This document shows, one piece after another, positions 25,279 to 32,937 of a DNA stretch of 64,000 nucleotides. The notes below the pieces were generated by a model, which did no database searches, was not told the DNA's origin, and was given only the letters and a program-made list of their open reading frames with translations. Both the position numbers and the translations under genes were made by a program. The DNA is from Modestobacter marinus (lineage in GTDB: Bacteria; Actinomycetota; Actinomycetes; Mycobacteriales; Geodermatophilaceae), in contig NZ_JAAMPA010000001.1 in the NCBI RefSeq assembly GCF_011758655.1, positions 2,852,001-2,916,000 of the forward strand. Reading direction: 5' to 3'. How positions within the stretch are numbered: the first letter of the stretch is position 1; every line of letters begins with the position of its first letter.

Positions 25279-25818
25279 ATGAGCGGGATCATCGTGGTCG
25301 ATCAGCCGACCGACGAGCGGGTGGCCATCTGGCAGGTGAGCGTCGGTGACGGCCTCGAGTCGACGATGGCGGGCGCCTGGGTCCTCCCGGCGGACGACGA
25401 GCGGATCGACGGGCTGGTGCGCGGACGCCTCCTGGTGACCACCGAGTCAGCTTCTGCGCGGTTCGGCGCCGGAGCCGATCCTGCGGCGCTGGCGTCGGCG
25501 ATCCGCCAGGAGATCGCCGACCTGGACTGGGTCTTCGCCGGGCACCTGGCGTCCCTTCCGTCGGGCCGCCGTGGCCTCGTCCGTCCGCGGTGGCCTGCCG
25601 TCCCTGACGCGGCGACTCCCGAGACCGCCGGCGACCCGCTGGCCTCGCGGGCGCTCACCCTGGCTCGCTGGGTCTCCGACCTGCTGACCGCGTGGGACGA
25701 GGTGGAGAGCCAGCGGCTCACCCGGCCGTTCCTGCTGTCCTCCGGCGGGGAGGCCGCCCGCGAGCACCCACCCGGTTGGCCGGCCGCGCCGGGGACGACG
25801 CAGGAGGAGGCAGCGTGA
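25279..25818 (+). CDS. uncharacterised protein upstream of exonuclease
   Basis: 179 residues. It opens GIIVVDQPTDERVAIWQVSV with an alternating strand pattern; the rest is helical with many Arg and Asp. There is no signal peptide, membrane span or catalytic motif. ATG 25279 follows GCGGGGGAC; the longer frame from 24907 runs back over the nuclease gene and is rejected. It overlaps the exonuclease start by GTGA, so the two proteins are probably made together and may act together. Family not recognised with certainty. Confidence 0.6.
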   Translation: MSGIIVVDQPTDERVAIWQVSVGDGLESTMAGAWVLPADDERIDGLVRGRLLVTTESASARFGAGADPAALASAIRQEIADLDWVFAGHLASLPSGRRGLVRPRWPAVPDAATPETAGDPLASRALTLARWVSDLLTAWDEVESQRLTRPFLLSSGGEAAREHPPGWPAAPGTTQEEAA

Positions 25819-27110
25819 GCGTCGCCGTCCTGGACCTCGAGACCACCGGCCTGCGCCCCGGCGTCGACCGGGTGGTCGAGGTCGGCGTCGTCCTGCTCGA
25901 CGACCGCGGTGAGGTGGAGGGCGAGTTCTGCACCCTGGTCAACCCCGGCCGCGACGTCGGACCCACCTCGGTGCACGGCATCTCCGCCCGCGACGTCGCC
26001 GACGCCCCGGCCTTCGCCGACATCGCCGGCTACCTCAGCCACCTGTTGGCCGGCCGGCTCGTCGTGGCGCACAACGCCCTGTTCGACCTGCGGTTCCTGG
26101 GCCGTGAGTTCGGTCGCGCCGGCCTGCCGATCGGGCTGTCGCCGTCGCTGTGCACCATGCGCCTGGCGCCGCTGTTCTTCGGCGCGGGCACCCGCTCCCT
26201 GCAGGCGCTGTGCGACTACATGTCCATACCGCTGGAGGCACACGCTGCGCTGAATGACGCCCGCGCGACCGCCGAGCTGCTGGTCCGGATGCTCGCCTCC
26301 GACCTCGGCGCCGAACCGCTGGTCGGCGCCGGCCTGACCGTCCGCTTCGCCGCCGACGGCGGCTACGAGGGATTCGAACCGCTCGACGCCGTCTGGGCCG
26401 ACCTCGTCGCCCGGGCCGTCGAGCCTGGGCCCTGCACGCCGTGCGACCCCTGCCCCTCGGTGCCCCGGGACGCGGCCACCGCACTGTCCCGCCGGCGGGA
26501 CGGCTACCTCGGTGGACTCGTCGCGGCCCTGCCCGCGCTGGACGGTGCACCGCCGAGCATGGCGCCCTACCTGACCGTGCTGGACGAGGCGCTGGAGGAC
26601 CGGCTGGTGAGCATCACCGAGGCCGACCAGCTGTTCTCCCTCGCCGCCGAACTCGGCTGCGGGCCGGACCACGTACGGGCCGCGCACCGCCTCTACCTGG
26701 AGGCGCTGGCCACCACGGCGCTGGCCGACGACGTCGTCACCGACGCCGAGCTGACCGACCTGCGTCGCGTCGCCGAGCTGCTGGGCATGGAGAGCCGGGA
26801 CGTCGACGTCGCGCTGACCATGGTCCGCTCCGGCGCGAAGGTCTCCCTGCCTCGACGGCCCGGACTGTTCGCCCCGGGTGACAAGATCGTGTTCACCGGC
26901 GAGATGTCCCGCAGCCGCGACGACCTCGAGCAGGCCGCCCGGGACGCCGGCCTGCAGCCGATGTCCTCGGTGTCGGGCAAGACCAGCCTGCTGGTGTGCG
27001 CCGACCCAGACTCCCAGTCGGGCAAGGCCCGGAAGGCCCGCAGCCTGGGGGTGCGGGTGATCGGGGAGGCGGTCTTCTGGGAGTCGCTGTCCCTGACGGG
27101 CACCCGGTGA
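25815..27110 (+). CDS. DEDDh 3'-5' exonuclease with C-terminal BRCT domain
   Basis: 431 residues. The N-terminal DnaQ-like exonuclease (about 1-165) has Exo I VLDLETTGLRPG (Asp5, Glu7), Exo II AHNALFDLRFLG, and the Exo III His/Asp in HAALNDARATAELL. The middle (about 225-340) is a helical block with TerB-like flavour (VSITEADQLFSLAAELG, DDVVTDAELTDLRRVAELLG). A BRCT domain ends it (about 350-425: GDKIVFTGEMSRSRDDLEQ, KTSLLVCADPDSQSGKARK), as in DNA ligase. The mix suggests end-processing in repair or replication. GTG start overlaps the preceding gene; the next gene starts 13 bases later. Confidence 0.87.
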   Translation: MSVAVLDLETTGLRPGVDRVVEVGVVLLDDRGEVEGEFCTLVNPGRDVGPTSVHGISARDVADAPAFADIAGYLSHLLAGRLVVAHNALFDLRFLGREFGRAGLPIGLSPSLCTMRLAPLFFGAGTRSLQALCDYMSIPLEAHAALNDARATAELLVRMLASDLGAEPLVGAGLTVRFAADGGYEGFEPLDAVWADLVARAVEPGPCTPCDPCPSVPRDAATALSRRRDGYLGGLVAALPALDGAPPSMAPYLTVLDEALEDRLVSITEADQLFSLAAELGCGPDHVRAAHRLYLEALATTALADDVVTDAELTDLRRVAELLGMESRDVDVALTMVRSGAKVSLPRRPGLFAPGDKIVFTGEMSRSRDDLEQAARDAGLQPMSSVSGKTSLLVCADPDSQSGKARKARSLGVRVIGEAVFWESLSLTGTR

Positions 27111-27123
27111 GCAGGATGCCTGC

Positions 27124-28764
27124 GTGACCGCGCGCGTGTACCCGGTGGAGCCGGCCTTCGAGTCACCCGCCGAGCAGTCGTTCGTCCAGGCGCTGCGCGA
27201 CCAGTTGCCCGACGACGCCGTCCTGTTCTGCAACCTGCGCTTCACCGACCGGTCCGGGGACCGGGAGGCCGACGTCGTCGTCGCGTGGCCGGGCGTCGGC
27301 GTCGCGGTGATCGAGGTGAAGGGCGGCAGCGTCTCGCTGCGCGAGGGCCAGTGGTGGCAGACCGGCGGGAGGAGCAAGGCGATCCACCCGGTCGAGCAGG
27401 CGTTGAAGTGCAAGTACGCGTTGCGCGACTTCCTGTACCGGCACCCGCGGTGGTCCCGGGGCAACCCACGGTCGAACCACTTCGTCGCGCTGCCGACGAC
27501 CGTGCTGCCCGCCGACTTCGCGGCTCCGGACGCGCCGCGCTGGCTGGTCATCGACAGCACGGAGACCAGTCACGCGGCCGGCCGGATCTCCTCGGCGTTG
27601 CGCCGCACCGAGGAGGAGCACGACGCGCCGACGCAGCACGACGTCGAGCTGCTGGTCGACTGCCTGGCCGGGACGGCGATCCCGCAGGCCGACCTGGTCG
27701 CCGACCTGGCCGAGCGGGAGGCCGCCTGCGACCTGCTCACCCACGCGCAGGCGAAGGTGCTCGACTACCTCAGCGGCAACCCCAGGGTGGAGATCCGCGG
27801 CGGCGCCGGCTCGGGCAAGACCTGGCTGGCGATCGAGAAGGCCCGGCGACTCACCGCGGACGGCCAGCGGGTCGCGTTGATGTGCTACTCCCGCGGCCTC
27901 GCCGAGTACCTGCGGCGGCGCGCGCTGACCCTCCCGGCGCGGCAGCGGCCGGTGTACGCGGGCACCTTCCACAATCTCGGGACCAGCTGGGGCGTGGCCC
28001 CCGGCTCGGACGACGACAGCTCGTACTGGGAGCAGCAGCTGCCCGAGACGATGGCGTCACTGGCCGAGGGGCTGCCGGCGGGGGAGCGGTTCGACGCCAT
28101 CGTGATCGACGAGGCGCAGGACTTCGCCGAGTCGTGGTGGCCCGCCGTCCTCGCGGCGCTGCGGCGTCCGGACGACGGCTGCCTGTACGTGTTCTCCGAC
28201 GAGGGGCAGCGGGTGTTCGCCCGTCAGGGCCGGCCAACGGTGCCACTGGTGCCGATCGAGCTGCCGGAGAACCTGCGCAACACCAAGCAGATCGCCGGCA
28301 CCTTCAGCAGCCTCGCGCCGGCGCAGATGCGGATCCGCGGCGGCAGCGGCGTCCCGGTGCGGTTCCTCCCGTGCGCGGCGGAGGACGCGGTCGACGTCGC
28401 CGACGACGCAGCGGACGCGCTGCTCGAGGAGGGTTGGCCGCCGGAGTCGCTGGCGCTGCTGACCACGTACAGCCGGCACCCGGTCCAGGTCGAGCGGCAA
28501 GCCGCCGGGCAGGACGCGTACTGGGCGACCTACTGGGACGACGACGACCTCTTCTACGGGCACGTACTCGGCTTCAAGGGGCTGGAGCGGCCGGCCGTCG
28601 TCCTCGCGGTGAACGGCTTCCGGAGCGCGGAGCGGGCGCGGGAGATGCTCTACGTCGGGCTCTCCCGGGCGCGTGACCTGCTCGTCGTCTGTGGCGACCT
28701 GGCGGTCATCCGGCGGGTCGGCGGGGAAGCGGTCGCGCGGCGGCTCACCGTGGGTACGTCGTGA
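27124..28764 (+). CDS. NERD nuclease-like domain fused to UvrD/SF1 helicase
   Basis: 546 residues. The N-terminal NERD domain (about 15-120; DREADVVVAWPGVGVAVIEVKGG contains the Asp...Glu-x-Lys pattern of a PD-(D/E)XK-like nuclease). An SF1 helicase follows with Walker A IRGGAGSGKTWLA (about 224-236), motif II VIDEAQDF (about 325-332), and the C-terminal VLGFKGLERPAVVL and REMLYVGLSRARDLLVV motifs. It probably unwinds and trims DNA. It is the third gene of a tight same-strand cluster with the exonuclease, so a joint repair or defence role is likely. GTG start at 27124. Confidence 0.87.
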   Translation: MTARVYPVEPAFESPAEQSFVQALRDQLPDDAVLFCNLRFTDRSGDREADVVVAWPGVGVAVIEVKGGSVSLREGQWWQTGGRSKAIHPVEQALKCKYALRDFLYRHPRWSRGNPRSNHFVALPTTVLPADFAAPDAPRWLVIDSTETSHAAGRISSALRRTEEEHDAPTQHDVELLVDCLAGTAIPQADLVADLAEREAACDLLTHAQAKVLDYLSGNPRVEIRGGAGSGKTWLAIEKARRLTADGQRVALMCYSRGLAEYLRRRALTLPARQRPVYAGTFHNLGTSWGVAPGSDDDSSYWEQQLPETMASLAEGLPAGERFDAIVIDEAQDFAESWWPAVLAALRRPDDGCLYVFSDEGQRVFARQGRPTVPLVPIELPENLRNTKQIAGTFSSLAPAQMRIRGGSGVPVRFLPCAAEDAVDVADDAADALLEEGWPPESLALLTTYSRHPVQVERQAAGQDAYWATYWDDDDLFYGHVLGFKGLERPAVVLAVNGFRSAERAREMLYVGLSRARDLLVVCGDLAVIRRVGGEAVARRLTVGTS

Positions 28765-28899
28765 GGACCGCGCTCCTGCGACCAGTTCGTCCCAGGTGAT
28801 CGAGGAACGCACGAACCTGCATTGCCATTGCCATGACGACGGCGAGCACTCTGTCTCGCTGGAGTCGGCCAGCGGTGCCCTGTCCGGAGGGATGAGCGA

Positions 28900-29466
28900 A
28901 TGGAAGCTGCGCCACCGTCACTGTTCGACGACGACGTCGAGGCTGACCAGGTCAGGCGGAGGTCCGACACAGAGCGCGCGCCGGTACAGCCGCGGCTCGA
29001 GCGGTGGACCAGCTTGTCCGCCTGCGTGCTCGATGCCGTGTGGAGCGTGGGGGCGGACCACGACCGGGTCGTCGTCCCGCTGGTGCACCTCGTGCTCATC
29101 CCTGGCGCGACCGGCCCGCTGCTCGCGGACACCCCGACGAGCGCAGACACCCACCCGCTCCCGCGGCTGCTCACCCGCTTCCCGGACGAGCAGGCACTGG
29201 AGACCGCCGCGCGGAACCGGCAGCGGACGTCGACGCGCGGCGGCGTGACCAAGGCGGACGCCGCGCTCCGCTACGGGCGGATCCTGGTCGACCACGGTGT
29301 CCTGGGCGTCGAGGACCTACCGCGGTTGCTGGCTGACCCGGCGTCGTGGTCACGCCTCGACCGTGCGCTGAGCCGGGTCCCCGGAGAGGGGCAGCAGGGG
29401 GCGCGGCGCAGCCACTTCTGGTCGCTCTGCGGCGTCGACGACCGGGGCCGGATCGCCCGACCCTGA
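28900..29466 (+). CDS. uncharacterised protein, HhH-glycosylase-like pattern
   Basis: 188 residues. SLSACVLDAVWSVGADHDRV near 38-58 and the end pattern VPGEGQQGARRSHFWSLCG recall small proteins with a helix-hairpin-helix/base-excision glycosylase-like fold, where the latter motif is VPGxxxGIxxxYFWML. The usual catalytic Asp region (PDRMxxRF) would follow, but the frame stops just there. In the next frame, right after the TGA at 29464-29466, EAMARRVLRSA continues, so a one-base insertion may have truncated the protein. GGAGGG precedes the ATG. Identity and damage are both inference. Confidence 0.5.
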   Translation: MEAAPPSLFDDDVEADQVRRRSDTERAPVQPRLERWTSLSACVLDAVWSVGADHDRVVVPLVHLVLIPGATGPLLADTPTSADTHPLPRLLTRFPDEQALETAARNRQRTSTRGGVTKADAALRYGRILVDHGVLGVEDLPRLLADPASWSRLDRALSRVPGEGQQGARRSHFWSLCGVDDRGRIARP

Positions 29467-29553
29467 GGCGATGGCTCGTCGGGTGCTGCGATCAGCTGCC
29501 CACCGGCGGTCGGCCACCACCACGGTTGCGCGGAACCGCCGGCCGGTGCGCGG

Positions 29554-30648
29554 TCAGAGGTAACCGCCGACCTCGCGCAGCGTGCGGCCGGCGGGCAGGG
29601 CCCGCTCCTCCCGGATGGCGAACAGCTCGGCGAGGGTCACCTGTCCGCTCGGCGCGGGGCTGTCCGGGCCGAGCCACGCCTGTGCCTCCGGCGGGCTGAG
29701 CGGCGTGAACTCCACCGCGCTCAGGCACCGGCCGGGCCGGGTGATCGCCGGGTGCAGGCCGCCGAGGTCCTCGTTGGTGGTCAGCAGCACCACCACGCGC
29801 AGCCCGTGGCCGAGGATGCCGTCGCAGAGGTTGAGCAGCCGGCCCAGGGAGGCACCCGCCCGCTGCGCCGCATCCGTGCGCAGGCACTCGTCGCAGTCCT
29901 CGGCCACGATCAGCCGCCACTTCCCGGTGGACTCGTCGTCGTCCTCGTCGCCGCCGGCCACCTCGAGCAGGTACTGCGAGTTGCTGAACAGCTGCTCCGG
30001 GTCGGTGACGTAGTGGGTGTCGCACCACGGCGCCCACGCCCGGCTCAGCGCTCGCACCGCCGTCGTCTTGCCCGTGCCCGGCGCGCCGTGCCACAGGACC
30101 AGCCGGCCGCTGCGGTCCGCCAGTCCGGTCATCGACGTCAGCGTGGTCACCGCGACGCCGGTGGCGCGGGCGTAGTTCGGCACCACCTCGTCCCAGGACG
30201 GCGAGGTGACCGTGCGCGCCGAGCTCTTCGGCTCCTGGAGACCGCTGGACCAGAAGCGCATCCGCACCGTCCCGTCAGGCAGCGCGACCACCGCCCGCGC
30301 TGCGGCCGCGAGCTGGTCGACCAGCGCCTCGACCGGCGCCCGCTCCGCACCGACGAGGGAGACGCGGGTGATGCCCCACCGCACCCGCAGGTGCACGATC
30401 GCGCCCGCGACGTCGGCCAGGACCGCGCGCCAGTTGTCCGCCCGCTGGTCCAGCCGCACGCAGGCGTCCGGCGGCAGCAGGCCGGCCGGGTCATCCACGG
30501 TGCCCGGTACCTCGACCGCACGGTGCACGGGCATGGCGCCGCTCCACTGCGCCTGCAGCAGCACGGCGTCGCTGATGTCCTCGACGTCCTGCAGGGCGAC
30601 GCCGGGTGTGACGGCGCCCTGCAGCGCGCCGAGAGGGTCGGGCAGCAC
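29554..30648 (-). CDS. AAA-family ATPase with N-terminal DUF5925-like domain
   Basis: 364 residues. The N-terminal 150 match the look of DUF5925. The C-terminal AAA module has Walker A WHGAPGTGKTTAVRAL (GxxGxGKT at about 188-195), Walker B LIVAEDCDECLR, sensor 1 VVVLLTTNED and arginine-finger region HPAITRPGRCL. AAA proteins of this kind remodel protein partners using ATP; the partner is unknown. It reads towards the HhH-like gene and ends 88 bases from it. No membrane span or signal. Confidence 0.82.
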   Translation of the reverse strand: MLPDPLGALQGAVTPGVALQDVEDISDAVLLQAQWSGAMPVHRAVEVPGTVDDPAGLLPPDACVRLDQRADNWRAVLADVAGAIVHLRVRWGITRVSLVGAERAPVEALVDQLAAAARAVVALPDGTVRMRFWSSGLQEPKSSARTVTSPSWDEVVPNYARATGVAVTTLTSMTGLADRSGRLVLWHGAPGTGKTTAVRALSRAWAPWCDTHYVTDPEQLFSNSQYLLEVAGGDEDDDESTGKWRLIVAEDCDECLRTDAAQRAGASLGRLLNLCDGILGHGLRVVVLLTTNEDLGGLHPAITRPGRCLSAVEFTPLSPPEAQAWLGPDSPAPSGQVTLAELFAIREERALPAGRTLREVGGYL

Positions 30649-30758
30649 GTCGTCCTCCAGGGTCGTCGGGTGTCGAGCCCGGCGGACGGTACGGGACGGA
30701 TCCGACGTTCTCGACCGGTTTCCCGGTGGGCGCCGCCCGAGCTGGCGGGGTGGTCGCC

Positions 30759-30935
30759 GTGGACATGGAGCTCGAGCTCGTGCCGGTCCCCGTCGCCGAC
30801 ACCCACCGGACCAAGGCCCTCTACGCCGACCGGCTCGGCGTCACCGCCGACGTCGACGTGCAGCCGGCCGACGGGTGCGGGTGGTGTAGCTGCCCCTGCC
30901 CGGTCTTCGTCCGTGCCGTTTGCCCTTCCGGTTGA
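30759..30935 (+). pseudogene. N-terminal fragment of a VOC/glyoxalase-family protein
   Basis: From GTG 30759 the frame reads ELVPVPVADTHRTKALYADR then LGVTADVDVQPADG, the standard first strand-helix of a vicinal-oxygen-chelate protein, then turns into a Cys-rich run and stops at 30935 after 58 codons. A full VOC protein has about 120-130. The second half, with the metal ligands, is missing and the aldo/keto reductase gene follows 18 bases later, so the tail was probably deleted. Confidence 0.65.
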
Positions 30936-30953
30936 AGAGGGCAACCACCGTCC

Positions 30954-31979
30954 ATGGAGATGCGCACGCTCGGCCGTACCGGCGTCAAGGTCAGCCCACT
31001 GTGTCTCGGCGCGATGATGTTCGGCGCCTGGGGCAACACCGACCACGAGGAATCCGTCCGGATCATCCACGCCGCCCTCGACGCGGGGATCAACTTCGTC
31101 GACACCGCGGACGTCTACTCCGCGGGGGAGTCCGAGGAGATCGTCGGCAAGGCGCTGGCCGGTGGACGGCGGGACGACGTCGTCCTCGCGACCAAGGCGC
31201 ACGGCCCCATGGGCGAGGACCCGAACCAACAGGGGAACAGCCGCCGCTGGCTCGTGCAGGAGGTCGAGCACAGCCTGCGCCGGCTGCAGACCGACTGGAT
31301 CGACCTGTACCAGATCCACCGCCCGTCGCCGGACACCGACGTCGAGGAGACCCTCGACGCCCTCACCGACCTTCAGCGGGCCGGCAAGATCCGCTACTTC
31401 GGGTCCTCGACCTTCCCGCCGTCCCAGATCGTCCAGGCCCAATGGGCCGCCGAGAAGCGGCACAGCGGCCGGTTCGTCACCGAGCAGCCGCCCTACTCGA
31501 TGCTCGTGCGCGGCATCGAGACCGAGGTGCTGCCGGTCTGCCAGCAGTACGGCATGGGCACCCTCGTCTGGAGCCCGCTGGCCGGCGGCTGGCTGTCGGG
31601 CAAGTGGCGCAAGGGCCAGGACGCCCCGGAGAGCAGCCGGGCCGGCCGGATGGGCGCCCGCTACGACCTGTCCGACCCGGCCAACCAGCGCAAGCTGGAC
31701 GCCGCCGACGCGCTGGCCCAGCTCGCCGAGGACAACGGCATGAGCCTGGTCGAGCTGGCGATCGCCTTCACGATCCGCCACCCCGGCGTCACCTCGGCGA
31801 TCATCGGCCCGCGCACCATGGACCAGCTCACCAGCCAGCTGCCTGCGGCCGACGTCGTCCTCTCCGACGAGGTGCTCGACGCCGTCGACGCGATCGTCCC
31901 GCCAGGCACCACGATCAGCGCCGCCGACGCCGGCTACACCCCGCCGTCGATCGCCGACGCCGGGCTGCGCCGCCGCTGA
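30954..31979 (+). CDS. aldo/keto reductase
   Basis: 341 residues, an NADPH-dependent oxidoreductase with a TIM-barrel fold. The catalytic tetrad is visible: Asp and Tyr in VDTADVYSAGESE, Lys in VLATKAHG and His in LYQIHRPSP. The C-terminal TSAIIGPRTMDQLTSQL is the usual cofactor-binding segment. Such enzymes reduce aldehydes and ketones; the substrate is unknown. ATG at 30954. A GC hairpin follows directly, so it is probably transcribed alone, perhaps once with the broken VOC gene upstream. Confidence 0.92.
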   Translation: MEMRTLGRTGVKVSPLCLGAMMFGAWGNTDHEESVRIIHAALDAGINFVDTADVYSAGESEEIVGKALAGGRRDDVVLATKAHGPMGEDPNQQGNSRRWLVQEVEHSLRRLQTDWIDLYQIHRPSPDTDVEETLDALTDLQRAGKIRYFGSSTFPPSQIVQAQWAAEKRHSGRFVTEQPPYSMLVRGIETEVLPVCQQYGMGTLVWSPLAGGWLSGKWRKGQDAPESSRAGRMGARYDLSDPANQRKLDAADALAQLAEDNGMSLVELAIAFTIRHPGVTSAIIGPRTMDQLTSQLPAADVVLSDEVLDAVDAIVPPGTTISAADAGYTPPSIADAGLRRR

Positions 31980-31980
31980 A

Positions 31981-32022
31981 CTGCTCCCGCCGGCCGGTCA
32001 CGGGTCGGCCGGCGGAGCAGGG
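31981..32022 (+). terminator. GC hairpin after aldo/keto reductase
   Basis: CTGCTCCCGCCGGCC pairs with GGCCGGCGGAGCAG across an 11-base loop, with one bulged C. It starts two bases after the stop codon and has no T tract. Confidence 0.7.
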
Positions 32023-32052
32023 GCGACCTGGTCGGCCGAGGTGGCAGCAGCC

Positions 32053-32430
32053 TCAGGCCCAAGGCGCGGTCTTCGAGGACAGGCGACCCGTGATGGACTC
32101 GACGTCATCGATGTCGCCTGCTGCGATCGCCATCACCAACTCGTACGCCTCGTCGTTCGAGAGGGCCAGGCGCACGCCGTTCAACCCGTAGAAGGCGATC
32201 GTCCCGGCCAGCGCGAGGCGCTCGTTGCCGTCGATGAGGGCGTGGTTGCGAGCCAGTGAGTGCAGCAGCGCCGCCGCCTTGGCGTGGATCGATGGATAGG
32301 CCTCCTCGCCGAACGCCGTCGAGCGAGGCCGGGCCAGCGCGGACTCCAGCAGCCCGGCATCGCACACCTGCACCTCGCCCAAGGTGCGCGCAGCCACGTG
32401 CAGCAGGTCGTCGAGATCGAGGTAGATCAC
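32053..32430 (-). CDS. doc: Doc/Fic-family toxin of a toxin-antitoxin pair
   Basis: 125 residues, the length of Doc. The Fic signature reads HALIDGNER (His63, Asp67, Asn69, Arg71). Doc toxins phosphorylate elongation factor Tu and halt translation. The canonical motif is HxFx(D/E)xNKR; here the Lys is Glu70, which may weaken or change activity. The remainder (STAFGEEAYPSIHAKAAALL, NGVRLALSNDEAYELVMAIA) is typical. It overlaps the upstream antitoxin gene by ATGA. Toxin call is firm; activity of this variant is open. Confidence 0.88.
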   Translation of the reverse strand: MIYLDLDDLLHVAARTLGEVQVCDAGLLESALARPRSTAFGEEAYPSIHAKAAALLHSLARNHALIDGNERLALAGTIAFYGLNGVRLALSNDEAYELVMAIAAGDIDDVESITGRLSSKTAPWA

Positions 32431-32630
32431 TGGCCGAGGCGCTCGAGGGCCTCGGCGTAGCGGGGCAGTTCCGTGTCGAGCACCCGGTCGAGCAGTTCGC
32501 GCTTGCTGGTGCGCTCGATGTAGTCGCGCACGGCCTGTCGGGCCACCTCCTGCATCGACCGGCCCTCGAGCTCGGCTCGGCGCCGTAGCGCGTCGGTCTC
32601 GTGGTCATCGAGACGGAGGGTCATGGCCAT
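32427..32630 (-). CDS. ribbon-helix-helix (CopG-type) antitoxin
   Basis: 67 residues. MTLRLDDHETDALRRRAE then GRSMQEVARQAVRDYI is a ribbon-helix-helix DNA-binding domain; the C-terminal tail (RELLDRVLDTELPRYAEAL) would bind and neutralise Doc. Starts at ATG 32630 (a second ATG is at 32624). The GATACC-N6-GGTATC inverted repeat begins 10 bases upstream, so the protein very likely represses its own operon through it. The gene overlaps doc by 4 bases. Confidence 0.87.
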   Translation of the reverse strand: MAMTLRLDDHETDALRRRAELEGRSMQEVARQAVRDYIERTSKRELLDRVLDTELPRYAEALERLGQ

Positions 32631-32639
32631 GCGCAAGAA

Positions 32640-32657
32640 GATACCGCGGGTGGTATC
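32640..32657. promoter_or_regulatory. putative antitoxin operator (GATACC inverted repeat)
   Basis: GATACC (32640-32645) and GGTATC (32652-32657) are perfect inverted halves with a 6-base spacer, immediately upstream of the antitoxin start. Ribbon-helix-helix antitoxins bind such repeats. The same half-sites recur before the antitoxin-like gene at 37562. Confidence 0.65.
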
Positions 32658-32799
32658 ACTGCGGCCGTCACGTTCGGCCAGAGTCGCTCCGGCGGATCGC
32701 CCGCGGGGTGAGACGAAGGCTCCCCGCAGGGCCACCGATCGGCGACGGACAGCACTCGCGGTCCGTCGGCAGGTATGACGGCGACAACCTTCCCGCAAC

Positions 32800-32838
32800 G
32801 CTAGTGCTCTGGTGCACCAGTGCAGCCAGAGCACTAGC
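32800..32838. repeat. long inverted repeat, 13-bp perfect stem
   Basis: GCTAGTGCTCTGG (32800-32812) and CCAGAGCACTAGC (32826-32838) are perfect complements around a 13-base loop that is itself nearly palindromic (TGCACCAGTGCA). It sits 100 bases past the end of the GAP1 gene and could be its terminator. The low-GC sequence with CTAG stands out from its surroundings. Confidence 0.7.
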
Positions 32839-32898
32839 GTGCGCCGACCAGGTGTCGCCAACCGGCGCCGGCCGGCTGCGGGGCCGGACGCCGGAGCC

Positions 32899-32931
32899 GG
32901 ACGTCGGACGTCGGACGTCGGACGTCGGACG
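32899..32931. repeat. 7-bp tandem repeat (GGACGTC x 4.7)
   Basis: Four copies of GGACGTC plus GGACG, ending 6 bases before the end of the GAP1 gene. Each unit contains the palindrome GACGTC. It lies outside the coding part. Confidence 0.8.
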
Positions 32932-32937
32932 CGAGGT

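Noticed and set aside
26370-26380. GGATTCGAACC, the reversed T-arm sequence of a tRNA
   Set aside because: It lies inside the exonuclease gene, in frame (GFEPL), and no acceptor stem, anticodon arm or D arm can be built around it.
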